Positions 47,201-52,145 of a stretch of 64,000 bases of DNA are shown one piece after another. The notes beneath the pieces are model-generated. The model was not told where the DNA came from. It searched no databases and was given only the letters and a program-made list of their open reading frames with translations. Position 1 is the first letter of the stretch; each line of letters begins with the position of its first letter. The stretch is from Candidula unifasciata (Eukaryota > Mollusca > Gastropoda > Stylommatophora > Geomitridae): the NCBI GenBank assembly GCA_905116865.2, contig CAJHNH020002811.1, positions 28,986-92,985 on the forward strand. Direction: 5' to 3'. Made by a program: the position numbers and the translations under genes.

Positions 47201-50200
47201 GTATAATTGTTAAATGATCATTTGTGAAACTTTGATAACAGTACATTATGTGTTAAATAACATATTAAAATAATTAGCAAACAGAACAAAACAATTATGT
47301 ACAAGTGAACACATATTTTCCCCGCTTTCAAAGTAAAAACAACAATCAAATAACATATTAATTATACTGTAATGAGATTTTATTTTAAAAATTAAAAAAA
47401 AAGCTTATGTTAAAGTACATACAAAAAACACACACAACTATCCATCGTTTACATCTACATATGGAGCATTCTTCACAACCAAAAGCCAGGTAAAACTAAT
47501 ACAGTCCAATCTGGCATCTGAGAACTCAAGCTTCTGGACCAGTCTAAAATTTCAAATCAAAAGTTTTTTTAAAAATGGTTTTGGGTGTCATAAGCAGAAA
47601 AAAAAAACATGATTTCTTGGCAACAAAAATCAACATACCAGGAGTTCTCGGTTCAAGGTTATCCATATAAAATGTGACAACTCCTGTCGGCAGGTCTATG
47701 ATTGTATGCTCGCTCATCAAAGTTGTGTCTGGAGAACAACAATAGTTTACATGCTTACCCACATAAAATCAGTGATCCAATCTGGAACTAGCAGGAAAGA
47801 TTGTGGTAGAGCATACAGCAGGTAAAAGTTAGCTGTGTATCTTTGGAAACCCATTCCAGCTGTTTTGTTGATTTGTCTTTTGTTTCAAATATTTTGTGGT
47901 TTTACTGAGCAATTTAATTAGTAACCACGGAAATGAGATGTCTGAAAAAGCTTAGTGCTGAATGAGATCATAAGAGAACAGGTCGGCACAGACCAATTCA
48001 TTACATACAAAGACAGCTGAAATTTTGTTAGAGATTGCATTGAGACACCATACCATAAAAAGCGTTGTTTCAAGAAAGGATAACACAGAGAAACTCTGTA
48101 CGATGTGCCTATGCGAGGCAGCCAGAAGAGCTAGAAACAGAATTTACTGAGCGGACAAGCGGTTTAAAAGAGGAAGTGAAGAAGAAGAAGAAGAAGACTG
48201 AGCAATTTATGCTAAATAGTTTGTCAATTCTTTCTGAATGGTCAACGCTTCATAGCACTGTCAAAATCAATGCAAAGCAGTCTGCTGTCAAATCTTCCAC
48301 AGCTAGAATATGTATTATTCACATAATTAACTGCCTAAAGAATTATAAGTATCAACACTCTTCAGCATCTTCTTATGTAGTCGGATCACATATGGACATA
48401 CACAAAGTGAAGTCAGTGTTGGAGGACAAACTTTGACTCATTAAATACTGAATATTCACCCTTCACATATTGTTCCTGTTCCACAGTGTTGGGATGTTAC
48501 TTTTAGATGACTCTTTCTAAGAAATTATGTAAAACGTAAACATAACTTCACTACAGGTGCTAGCATCAAAGAGTGAGGTTAAGGTTTCACATATACTAGA
48601 TAGTCTGGTGAGACTGATGCAGTGGGGAGTGACGAAAGGTTCTGGCAGATGCTCGAGGCTCAGAAGGAAAGGCAAAGAAAGACGGATGCTTATGCTAATG
48701 GCAACATTAGTATCGGAACCTCTCGCTTGCTGAAGATGAGGATGGACTAGGAATGCCCCGAGATGCTGTGATATGTTCTGAAGCAAATCATAACGAGATA
48801 CTAGATGTAGAGATGGGGTGACCAACTTTCTTCCCTCTTGCGCTTCCTTCCCAGTAAAATATATACTACCCATACAACAAGCTTGGGTATTCCAAGATCC
48901 TATAAAAGTAAGTAAATGTATCTTATTTCTCAAAAGAGACTTTAGTCAACCCTCTTTTCAATACAATAAGAGAAAGTGTGTCCTATATAAATAAGGCAAA
49001 ATCAGGTGTTGATGGAAATAGCCAGCCGAGGCAATTACAGGCTTGTTAGCTCCAGAAAATTGAGTCACTAGCTACTCCACAGGAAGCCGGTGGAATGAAG
49101 GAAAATGTACCATAGACTTGGCAAAGAGTAGTCTGGAAAAGAACAGGCAATAAGCAAGATTTGCGAATACAAGCATCTCCTTCATAAAGCGTCGTAGGAA
49201 AAAATGGCCAAAATTCTTGGAACCACGAATTATTACCGGTGTAGAAAGACGGCTCATACACGGTCCTAAATGCAGAAAGTTAGCGAAAAGCTATCAAATG
49301 CAGCGCTTTCATAGAAAGCTTCGTCGGAACTTGAGTTATGGAACTCTTGCTACGGTAGAAATGGAAACAATTTTTAGATTGTTTATTGGCCTATTTATAG
49401 ACAAATGCAATGCGCCATTAAAACGGAGTTCACAGACTGGTTCCCCTTCAAATCTAAGGAAAGGTGTATATCGGACAATATTAATAAAAATAGAACATCA
49501 CACCAAACAGAGGTCGATAAACAAGGAGGACTTCATGAGCTGCTCTATGCCCGACAATGCAGTGATAGTAAAATGCAAGGTGTCTACAGACGTTGCCTCA
49601 ATCACATTTTGAAGATCAATACTAGAAGTCATCAGTAATGCAACGACCATCGACATAAATAGATGAGGTGACAACTATCTTGTACCCATGGTAAAAATCT
49701 TGCACAATGTCCCATACCAGACTTGCCCCAATTTTAAAAAACACACCATGCTTTCCCAGCTGAGATGATAAACAGACCAAATTATTACAATACGATTATA
49801 TACACCGACAGTAGGCTACCCACCTTGGACATTAACAAAAGAACACGAGGGTACTCCAAGATAAAATTTTGAATAGATCCGAAAAGTAAGAAATGTGTTA
49901 CAAGCTATCTTGTTTTATTTCACAAGAATGAAATGGTTGGGTCAAAAGACGATGACAATCAAGAGAATACAACTTAGTCAACCATCTGGATTTCTACGGA
50001 CCAATACATAAGATCAAAGAAGCGACTGTATGGCTCTATTAGCCGACATACTGATAGACTGCGACTAGCCGGCACAAGCAGAATTTTTGGACAAAAGCTG
50101 TGTATACTCTATTAGTCCCACTACATTTTAAGACTGACTGACACTTTATACTGATTTGGTTAATATCACACTGACCACCTTTTAAAGAAATGTTTAAATT

Positions 50201-51676
50201 AGTTGTGTATCATTTACAGGAAGATTACAGAACCAACCTCGACATTTGTTGGCTGTTTGGGTTTTACTAGGCAATTTTACGTTCAGTAGTTTGCCCCGAC
50301 TGCTGAATGGTCGGCTTTGTTAAAATCAATGCAAGGCAGTATGCTGCCAAATCACCCATAGCTGGAATCATAATGGGTATCTCAGAATTACAAATGGCTA
50401 AGCCACAAATGCCCAAAGAAATGTAGTGGTGCCCATTACAGACTAGGTTTATGTTCAAACATATCAACACCAGGCCAACAATCTATCCTCTGCACTATGC
50501 AACCCCTGGTTAATATTGTCTCAAACTGTCAATGTAGTGGGAACAGGTCACCAGCACCTGGGTAAGATTCAACATTACAGTATTCAGGACAGCCCATAAT
50601 AGCTCCCTCACCTTACTCAACAGCTGGTGAAATCTCCATACTGATGGTACCATTTGTCATCTGGTTATCTTGCCCCCCCCCCCCCCTTTTTACACCGTTC
50701 CAGTCTTGAGTGATGCCCACAACCTATAGACACTCCATGCTGCATCATCATCTCCAGGTATGGGTTTTCAATATCTTTCATTTTACTTGCTGACTTGTCC
50801 CATAGGGGAGAGATCACCTCTGCCTCGTGCAGATGCAGCAAACCCCCAACTGGGACCAGTCCAACCAACCTATCTGCCTGTTCATTCCCAACAACATCTA
50901 CATGGCCCAGGCTCAGGTCACCAGTAGATGGTAGCTAACCTATTATATATTTATTTTTAAATCTTGAAGGCCAGACAACCAGTATTTGGGCAGGACATTT
51001 CCCAATTATTCATAATTTCCATCAAACGTTTTTTGTTTTTCTTTGCCCTGACTAAAAAGTTTATATATTACTTTTTAACTACTTATAATTTAGAAGAAAA
51101 AAAAAAAAAACTTACATGTAATGTTTACCAGTAAATTAAAACTATCAGAAAAAAAATATCATTAACCAAACCCTCATGACCTTTAATTCTTGTAGTACTA
51201 GCCTGCAATAGTTTTAACTCTCTCTAACTGAAACATTCTAGTTTACAGTTGGCAAAGTCTGAGCCTAAGGAAGTTAAAATACAGTAAAACCAAGTTAACA
51301 TGAACATACTTAAGAAGAACACATATTTAAGAAGAACTCATGCTTAACCACACCACCCACCATGTGCCGATTGGTCCATAAAATATAGGTCTAGCCCTAT
51401 ATGTCCAATACCACTGAAGGCATGGAAAAGAGACCTTAACCTTACTTTATTATTGAAGCACAAACTATCTGCACACACAAAAAACATAGGCACAAAAGAC
51501 ACAAACTTTTATAGACTTTGAGCTTCATATCGTAGCTTCCAGTCCCAAGGTCTGCAACTATAAGCTTCCAATCTCCATCTGCTTGAATGTCAGACAAGGT
51601 CAGACACTGCGTGAAAGTGTACAGCGATGCGAGTGGGTCATGATAGGCATCCAGCCACTTGTCATTACTGCCCTGC
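20143..51676 (-). CDS. BBS1: BBSome subunit BBS1 (14 exons read)
   Basis: BBS1 is a core subunit of the BBSome, the coat-like complex that moves membrane proteins in and out of cilia; its propeller binds the GTPase ARL6/BBS3. Fourteen exons join in phase: 51507-51676, 47639-47728, 46484-46608, 44294-44340, 42408-42516, 40203-40334, 32765-32871, 32268-32391, 29677-29905, 28886-29044, 26240-26373, 25095-25229, 22965-23051, 20143-20229. With a candidate exon 1 the model is 584 residues (human 593, from memory). Landmarks: [16 protein letters not shown] near residue 12, [13 protein letters not shown] near 107, [16 protein letters not shown] near 200, [26 protein letters not shown] near 370-381, [19 protein letters not shown], and the C-terminal ear from about 482. 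No stop or frameshift, so it looks functional. Confidence 0.96.
21265..22840 (-). pseudogene. LINE RNase H tail split by a minisatellite
   Basis: Below the array the minus frame gives [16 protein letters not shown] and a tail ending at about 21265. Above it (22785-22840) the minus strand gives [20 protein letters not shown], read directly into the array. Compared with GNEQADGLAGSAPVGDELIHDKADVV at 6.8-7.1 kb, the array sits exactly inside the HDK-LNVV segment of one element copy. Confidence 0.88.
21469..22784. repeat. 28-bp minisatellite, about 47 copies
   Basis: Each unit contains TTGACCACATTCAGCTTGTC then ATGGAG plus CA or TA. Two main unit types (GAGTATTG and GAGCATTG) are interspersed, with the C type dominating the high-coordinate end. 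One unit has an extra C near 22091. The unit equals codons of the flanking LINE fragment. Confidence 0.97.
22965..23051 (-). CDS. BBS1: BBS1 penultimate exon
   Basis: Acceptor CAATTGCAG, donor GTAACT, phase 0 at both ends. It encodes 29 residues with [19 protein letters not shown] and GVSDSVK, matching the BBS1 ear (human VPLLVPGLNYPLETFVESL, recalled). Confidence 0.95.
23052..25094 (-). other. BBS1 intron with 25-bp array
   Basis: The array occupies about 70% of the intron. The remainder is unique. Confidence 0.85.
23371..24830. repeat. 25-bp minisatellite, about 58 copies
   Basis: Unit core GATTTCAGCAAAGCCCAACA plus CATCT. Variant units (GACTTTAG, ACATTTGA, CCTAAC, TCTTATTTC) recur in the same order about 575-650 bp apart: AAACATCTGACTTTAGCAAA at 23461 and 24111, TCTTATTTCA at 23691 and 24291, CTTTAGTAAA at 23871 and 24446. 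A block of roughly 23-26 units was therefore duplicated. Confidence 0.96.
25095..25229 (-). CDS. BBS1: BBS1 exon, start of ear domain
   Basis: Acceptor GATCCCTAG, donor GTGCGT, phase 0 both ends. Forty-five residues with [19 protein letters not shown] and ending FRKKLIQ, matching BBS1 GPTFKL-LQNTS (human, recalled). Confidence 0.95.
25265..25905. repeat. Degenerate 33-bp minisatellite, about 19 copies
   Basis: Units share AACAACATATAAACTACAAC followed by ACACAGAGT or ACACAGTGT plus TATA. The period is near 33 with frequent indels. Because 33 is divisible by three, several long minus-strand frames arise; these are artefacts. Confidence 0.88.
25906..26205 (+). pseudogene. LINE RNase H / C-terminal fragment, copy 6
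   Basis: The frame 25860-26201 contains [36 protein letters not shown] and the Cys pair [10 protein letters not shown], so the C-terminal zinc-knuckle-like end is intact here. The 5' end is truncated at the same region as other copies. Confidence 0.8.
26240..26373 (-). CDS. BBS1: BBS1 exon
   Basis: Acceptor CTAACAG (completes Ala438), donor GTAAGT. It encodes [20 protein letters not shown] and ends EPIKLNAF, matching BBS1 HRAFQTDLYLLRLRAAR (recalled). This is the helical linker between propeller and ear. Confidence 0.95.
26515..26790 (-). pseudogene. LINE C-terminal remnant (RTE-like tail)
   Basis: Shares TCCTTCACAAAATGTCACTC, GCCAATACATCTTCAATGTC and CACCTTTGCAGCGGTCTCCC with the 19.1- and 53.3-kb copies. 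The frame is broken. Confidence 0.6.
27338..27522. mobile_element. hAT-like MITE, 185 bp
   Basis: Left end CAGTGGCTCTCAACCTTC and right end CAGGTTGAGAACGGCTT form imperfect terminal inverted repeats of the CAGTGGTTCTCAACC type typical of Charlie-like hAT MITEs. Flanks CTCTAGAC (27330-27337) and GTCTAGAG (27523-27530) fit the nTCTAGAn target preference. Internally it has the characteristic GACCC and GGGTCGCAAAC blocks. Confidence 0.8.
27540..27745 (-). mobile_element. SINE family A, divergent copy
   Basis: GTTTGTGGTTTCACTAGACA, CAGTAGTTTGTCACAGC, GATACCATTTTTGAAATCAA and CAGATGGAACTGAACCAGG keep the order of family A landmarks but with many substitutions, so it is an old copy. Confidence 0.65.
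28886..29044 (-). CDS. BBS1: BBS1 exon
   Basis: Acceptor TCTTTACAG, donor GTATGT. It encodes [39 protein letters not shown] and [12 protein letters not shown]. Conserved BBS1 blocks at the end of the propeller. Phases 2 nt in, 1 nt out fit both neighbours. Confidence 0.96.
29045..29676 (-). other. BBS1 intron with degenerate tandem repeat
   Basis: From about 29105 to 29640 the intron is built of degenerate roughly 20-26-bp units of the type GATGACCTATGATCTCTAGG. Unit length drifts, so copy number is not counted. Confidence 0.75.
29677..29905 (-). CDS. BBS1: BBS1 exon, propeller blades
   Basis: Acceptor ATCGTCAG, donor GTAAGT. Seventy-six residues starting [18 protein letters not shown], with [18 protein letters not shown] and [17 protein letters not shown]. 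Met381 of this model aligns with the residue I recall as human Met390, the site of the common BBS1 disease allele; Met is kept. The split codon at the 3' end gives Cys385 where human has Gly. Confidence 0.96.
29906..32267 (-). other. BBS1 intron
   Basis: Contains a piggyBac-like element (30093-31212) and a short LINE tail remnant on the plus strand (about 31365-31495, [19 protein letters not shown]). From 31985 to 32180 it holds short imperfect repeats of AATGTAAAGTGTCATCCATA, a motif that also occurs inside the next BBS1 exon (ATGTAAAGTGTCATCCATGC at 32283-32302). The remainder is unassigned. Confidence 0.7.
30093..31212. mobile_element. Candidate piggyBac-like non-autonomous element
   Basis: Left end TTAACTCTTTGAGGCCCACA and inverted right end TCAACTCTTTAATGCCCATG share AACTCTTTNANGCCCA. 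The left flank is TTAA; the right would be TTGA (mutated). An internal plus-strand piece [20 protein letters not shown] (about 30495-30555) resembles the acidic N-terminus of piggyBac transposases but is followed by a stop. No catalytic core is seen. Confidence 0.45.
32268..32391 (-). CDS. BBS1: BBS1 exon
   Basis: Acceptor TATTCCTAG (1 nt completes Arg267), donor GTATGT, phase 0 out. Encodes [20 protein letters not shown] and [18 protein letters not shown], matching BBS1 IELSAQPVGL (recalled). Confidence 0.95.
32392..32764 (-). other. BBS1 intron with family D fragment
   Basis: A plus-strand family D 3' end (AGAGTCCAGAAGTGGATGAA then TTTCTGCCAGAGTTTAAAGC, GAAGAAGAA tail) lies at 32458-32537. 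Confidence 0.75.
32765..32871 (-). CDS. BBS1: BBS1 exon
   Basis: Acceptor TATCAACAG, donor GTGAAA. Encodes [20 protein letters not shown] and [15 protein letters not shown] plus a split Arg. Matches BBS1 LPSVPVFLEVSGQFDVEFR (recalled). Confidence 0.96.
33218..34982. repeat. 47-bp minisatellite, left part, about 37 copies
   Basis: Units contain GGTTCTAACAGCACATTAAC and ACTTTTACTTACTTTTACAA. Variant units with TTTAGATTC and TTATACAAC cluster between about 33460 and 34010. The array resumes after the LINE at 39590. Confidence 0.97.
35632..35886 (+). CDS. Small ORF upstream of LINE ORF2
   Basis: An 84-codon frame, basic in its middle ([12 protein letters not shown]), overlaps the ORF2 start by 44 bp. 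A canonical Gag-like ORF1 with CCHC knuckles is not visible. It may be a degenerate ORF1 or a chance frame in the leader. Confidence 0.3.
   Translation: MNMSKFKNTYEIGRRLVYQGPRQTVGNQAVMCEKLATGKFEINRENRHPRRRKEWEGEQKELRQHSKKYTDAQYSAAEHLWNKK
35843..38593 (+). CDS. LINE ORF2: endonuclease and reverse transcriptase
   Basis: A continuous 916-residue frame. The N-terminal APE-type endonuclease has [30 protein letters not shown] and GSDHKPI (catalytic N, E, D/N, SDH all present, residues 2-212). RT follows: [81 protein letters not shown], catalytic [10 protein letters not shown] and TYLGVTLD. The frame is lost after an A7 run near 38562-38569, where RNase H continues in the +1 frame. One base too many in this run would explain it. 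Confidence 0.95.
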   Translation: MLNILQLNICGIRNKKLELAKLLNNHRVHVAALQETLHKDSDLHLTGYTSYACKCNDCRGIVTYIRNDIQGDVTMLSTSHPTDVQKITIWHNGSKYTIYNVYSPPQTTCNIPELYKTQYHKTLLVGDFNGHSPRWGYPDYNSTGKYIEDTCETTNLLVLQDTESTPTLLHRAHLSLSRPDLTICSSDLADASYPQVLDDIGSDHKPILTTVSTTPKLRFKQRTRWNFRKANWKLFQETSDCLLGRIDNSCVETFCEDITQAILNAASKAIPRGSRKAYKPFWNQEIQNTISERNKARIFLETARSTETKIQYNKACARVKLVVNKAKRDKWTETCSNLDLRQNGNKAWTLVKNLSGESRRVNPKPVTDGSKTITEDKKKAEHFNHYFASVNRAGKLSELDRTQLSQLKKQERAPTASDSLFENEFSMDELEQALKKLKPRKSPGPDKIHNEMLLHLGRSGREVVLRLINKTWRSSKLPRAWRNAYIVPILKTKKPPDDPKSYRPISLTSCLGKVAERMINRRLYWFLESSGVLCHEQAGFRTNSCTEDQLFRLTQRIHDGFQNKKHTVAVFVDLQQAYDRVWRKGLLMKMMSIGIHGRLYNWVKYFLIDRTIQTKMHNAISSKEVLEEGLPQGSSLSCTLFLIFINDLPEQIKAEKALYADDLAIWQSHENVESGAQRLNGDLRRLHDYCQRWKLKINCAKTVYTIFTKSHQVARKNINLRLDKHQVMKEEHPTYLGVTLDPQLSLKNHIENIRNKALRRLQLLKRLAGTSWGSDKETLRGLYLGYVRSVIEYNNSLLTTCSKTNLETLDRVQNNALRLICGAMQSTPTAACEIHTNVEPLGLRREKATLEIYERCVRKNRNHPNRHLVENWESKQRIKHKSVLHCVNEIQDRYHLPERRQGIQNVAKKPTTTCSL
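38505..39566 (+). CDS. LINE RNase H and C-terminal finger, shifted frame
   Basis: Continuation of ORF2 in the +1 frame; real homology starts near [12 protein letters not shown]. RNase H carboxylates are visible: [30 protein letters not shown] and DRADRLAK. The segment [10 protein letters not shown] lacks the CGVPGN-type six residues kept in the 58-kb LINE (WIPSHCGVPGNEKADK), an in-frame deletion beside the active site. The end has [18 protein letters not shown], a CCHC-like finger. It stops at 39566 directly before the AAC tail. Confidence 0.92.
   Translation: MKFRTDTTSQKDVKEFRMLQKNLPPHARFKAPEVQTKLVGEETKQSDPIALMNSSLKTVDSYPQEWIHVYTDGSAFKATIKAGYGIYIGYPDGSVEEIFDACGEFCSNYEAEIIALETAVYHLKTVMDVYPSKVQNIVIFTDSMSALQALEGNERCRTDIAKIILDADHLITSYNIRIVMQWIPGHDRADRLAKKGATQEQPPTATTLQTAKTLIRAINKETWLNRWAMGDTGREVYRHMSGPDSNDSINHLTRRDQATIFRLRTQHTPLNGHLNRIQPQHSPECQLCNYPYETVEHHLFECPKLSETRRTLLPPRPDKWNTLYGGKEQLVKTCKFHYMALGQRAKAHAPLDR
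39590..39760. repeat. 47-bp minisatellite, right part
   Basis: About 3.7 further units identical in type to the 33.2-35.0 kb array, showing the array existed before the LINE arrived. Confidence 0.95.
39840..40100 (+). mobile_element. Family D non-coding retroelement, copy
   Basis: GTGTGGTTCCGGGGTGCCCA, a G12 run, CCTTAACAAGCATGCTGTAG, GAGTGCATCTGCCTGAGAGG and TGAACAACCAGGACTTTCC. The tail is replaced by an AC microsatellite (40101-40118). Confidence 0.75.
40203..40334 (-). CDS. BBS1: BBS1 exon
   Basis: Acceptor GTCTGCCAG, donor GTAGGA, phase 0 both ends. Encodes [20 protein letters not shown] and [19 protein letters not shown]. Matches BBS1 [20 protein letters not shown] (recalled). Confidence 0.97.
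40545..41800 (-). pseudogene. Penelope-like element remnant with GIY-YIG
   Basis: The minus frame 41501-41797 has [20 protein letters not shown] then [18 protein letters not shown], the Cys-linker plus GIY-YIG nuclease of Penelope-like elements (G of YIG changed to [11 protein letters not shown]). The RT is missing. The element then passes through four 181-bp repeats and ends near a TTGATAAAGGCTTTGGTCGA segment (minus strand, about 40582-40563). Confidence 0.8.
40643..41365. repeat. 181-bp tandem repeat, 4 copies
   Basis: Units begin AAAAAACCAAGGTCAACATG (CCAAGG at 40650, 40831, 41012, 41193) and end GCTGTATTTTATATA. The three later copies are nearly identical. They lie between GIY-YIG coding and the 3' end of the Penelope remnant. 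Confidence 0.95.
42075..42370 (-). mobile_element. Family D non-coding retroelement, copy
   Basis: Inverted landmarks CACCGGCTCTAAACTTCATC, CCTCACCTCTCAGGCAGAGG, AACATGCTTGCTAGGTGGCA, a C-run, and AATGGGGCCCCAGAACCCAC. Confidence 0.75.
42408..42516 (-). CDS. BBS1: BBS1 exon
   Basis: Acceptor GATTTCAG (1 nt completes Arg151), donor GTAGGA. Encodes [20 protein letters not shown] and [16 protein letters not shown], part of the helical insertion of the propeller. Confidence 0.94.
43040..43240 (-). mobile_element. SINE family B copy
   Basis: CTAGTACCCATATAAGGTTG, GGGTCGACCTGAGAACCAAG and inverted B box CAGGACTTGAACCCAGAACC. Confidence 0.7.
43700..44035 (-). mobile_element. Two family D copies in tandem
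   Basis: The 3' module (CACTGGCTGTAAACTGGCAG, CACTTCTAGACTC) at about 43715 is repeated at about 43820 (CACCAGCTGTAAACTCTGG, CACTTCTGGACTTCAG) with TTCTTCTTCTTC between them. The second continues into TTGCCTCTCAGGCAGATG. One copy therefore inserted at the GAA tail of the other. Confidence 0.7.
44294..44340 (-). CDS. BBS1: BBS1 small exon
   Basis: Acceptor ATCCCCAG, donor GTAAAT; 47 bp. Encodes [15 protein letters not shown] plus a split Arg, aligning with BBS1 EDRIDPLTLKEMLESIR (recalled). Confidence 0.9.
44395..44700 (+). mobile_element. Family D non-coding retroelement, full copy
   Basis: CTGTGTGGTTTCTGGGGCCC start, C-run, CAACAGTCTGCATG, TTTCCGCCAGAGTTTACCGC, and AAGAAGAAGAAG end. Together with the 44.9-kb copy this defines the family: about 300 bp, non-coding, GAA tail. 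Confidence 0.8.
44855..45140 (+). mobile_element. Family D non-coding retroelement, copy
   Basis: CCTGTGGGTTCCAGGGCCCC, G-run, GCCCCCTAACAAGCAAGTC, CAACCAGCAGTCTGCACATA, AGTCCAGAAGTGGACAAACA, GCAAAGAAGAAG end. Confidence 0.8.
45298..45440. repeat. 49-bp tandem repeat, 3 copies
   Basis: AAACTTTCATCTAGTCTACA then GCTAATGGATTGTTCCATG, three times, nearly perfect. Confidence 0.95.
45517..45790. repeat. 27-bp minisatellite, 10 copies
   Basis: Identical units of ACAGCCACTTGCTGGGATAG plus GGATCAA. Divisible by three, so long frames (TATCWDRDQ repeats) appear on both strands; they are artefacts of the repeat. Confidence 0.97.
46484..46608 (-). CDS. BBS1: BBS1 exon
   Basis: Acceptor TTCTGCAG (2 nt complete Ala94). 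Encodes [20 protein letters not shown] and [20 protein letters not shown], then Asp. Matches BBS1 [18 protein letters not shown] (recalled). The donor is GTCTGT, a weak consensus, chosen because it alone keeps the alignment and phase. Confidence 0.95.
46609..47638 (-). other. BBS1 intron with LINE tail
   Basis: A plus-strand LINE C-terminal remnant occupies about 46780-47150; the rest is AT-rich. Confidence 0.7.
46780..47150 (+). pseudogene. LINE C-terminal remnant
   Basis: Broken frames read [58 protein letters not shown] and a RRLWIDI-like end, then an AAGAAGAAG tail. These are the ordered landmarks of a LINE polymerase tail. Stops interrupt it. Confidence 0.65.
47639..47728 (-). CDS. BBS1: BBS1 exon
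   Basis: Acceptor TTCTCCAG, donor GTATGT. Encodes [20 protein letters not shown] and MDNLEPRTP with split codons at both ends. Matches BBS1 FLMEQHEPRTP (recalled). Confidence 0.95.
47845..48315 (-). mobile_element. SINE family A interrupted by a LINE
   Basis: The left half (GTGGTTTTACTGAGCAATTTA) and the right half (ATAGTTTGTCAATTCTTTCT, CACTGTCAAAATCAATGCAA) make one minus-strand SINE when 47917-48209 is removed. Confidence 0.85.
47917..48196 (+). mobile_element. 5'-truncated LINE insertion with target duplication
   Basis: Flanked by a perfect 13-bp duplication ACTGAGCAATTTA (47904-47916 and 48197-48209). It starts ATTAGTAACCACGGAAATGA and ends GTTTAAAAGAGGAAGTGAAG plus GAA repeats, the same as the 3' part of the LINE remnant at 57.04-57.44 kb. 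An internal part is missing relative to that copy. Confidence 0.9.
48590..48780 (+). pseudogene. LINE RNase H tail fragment
   Basis: GATGCAGTGGGGAGTGACGA, GCTCGAGGCTCAGAAGGAAA, GGCAACATTAGTATCGGAAC and GCTGAAGATGAGGATGGACT follow the order of the recurrent tail (LGVT, KARW, GTISIGTL). Confidence 0.6.
50228..50425 (-). mobile_element. SINE family A copy
   Basis: CAACCTCGACATTTGTTGGC, TTTTACTAGGCAATTTTACG, TTCAGTAGTTTGCC, AAAATCAATGCAAGGCAGT and a degraded B box. Confidence 0.7.
50545..50930 (-). pseudogene. LINE RNase H tail fragment
   Basis: The minus strand gives [39 protein letters not shown] and a decayed end interrupted by a C15 run (50672-50687). Confidence 0.7.
51345..51450 (+). mobile_element. 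SINE family B 3' end
   Basis: CACCCACCATGTGCCGATTG, GGTCCATAAAATATAGGTCT, AGCCCTATATGTCCAATACC, GGCATGGAAAAGAGACC. Confidence 0.7.
51507..51676 (-). CDS. BBS1: BBS1 exon 2 (first certain exon)
   Basis: The acceptor TTTTTTTCCCCAG then GCAGGGC is preferred over one four bases further in because it gives phase 2, as I recall for the human gene. Donor GTTTGT. Encodes [40 protein letters not shown] and [16 protein letters not shown]. Matches BBS1 [20 protein letters not shown] (recalled), first propeller blade. Confidence 0.95.
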
Positions 51677-51804
51677 CTGGGGAAAAAAAGTTCACAATGA
51701 TTGTCTGGATAATCTGGCCACACATGGCATCATCAAGACTTCAGCTTCTTCTTGTTAATTCTTTTTCTACTTCTATGTTTAGAGATTTAGACGATGGATC
51801 AAGA

Positions 51805-52145
51805 TCATGGCACAAGGATAGTAACCCATAAGTGCTCCGTTTTACTTCTGACTCAAGCCTGAGTCAGAAAAATCTCAGTGAAGTGCACGAACTCCGTAGC
51901 ACCTGTGAGGATCCGGTAATACTTTAGGTAGATTTTTAACTCCAAATTTTGCCCGGGCAGCGCCGTTAGACTACTCTTTTTCAGTTTCTAACTGTCAAGG
52001 ATTTTTTACATGCACAACGATACACATGGGCGTCCGATCTTACTACTCAGAGACCAGGGGAAATTACTAGAAGTCACCGGGACTTGAACCCAAGACCTCC
52101 AGCACTCGAGGCAGACACCATGCCTCAAGATCACGCAGCTCGGTT
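51805..52145 (-). mobile_element. SINE family C, copy 2
   Basis: Inverted landmarks in the order of the 12.4-kb copy: CCCATAAGTGCTCCGTTTTA, TTGCCCGGGCAGC, GGGACTTGAACCCAAGACCT and CCAGCACTCGAGGCAGAC. Confidence 0.7.

Larger units (their letters stand above)
47729..51506 (-). other. BBS1 intron
   Basis: Holds SINE A split by a LINE insertion (47845-48315), a plus LINE RNase H tail (about 48590-48780), possibly a very decayed RT piece on the plus strand (about 49370-49480, [11 protein letters not shown]), SINE A (50228-50425), a minus LINE RNase H tail (50545-50930) and a SINE B end (51345-51450). Other parts are unassigned. Confidence 0.7.
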
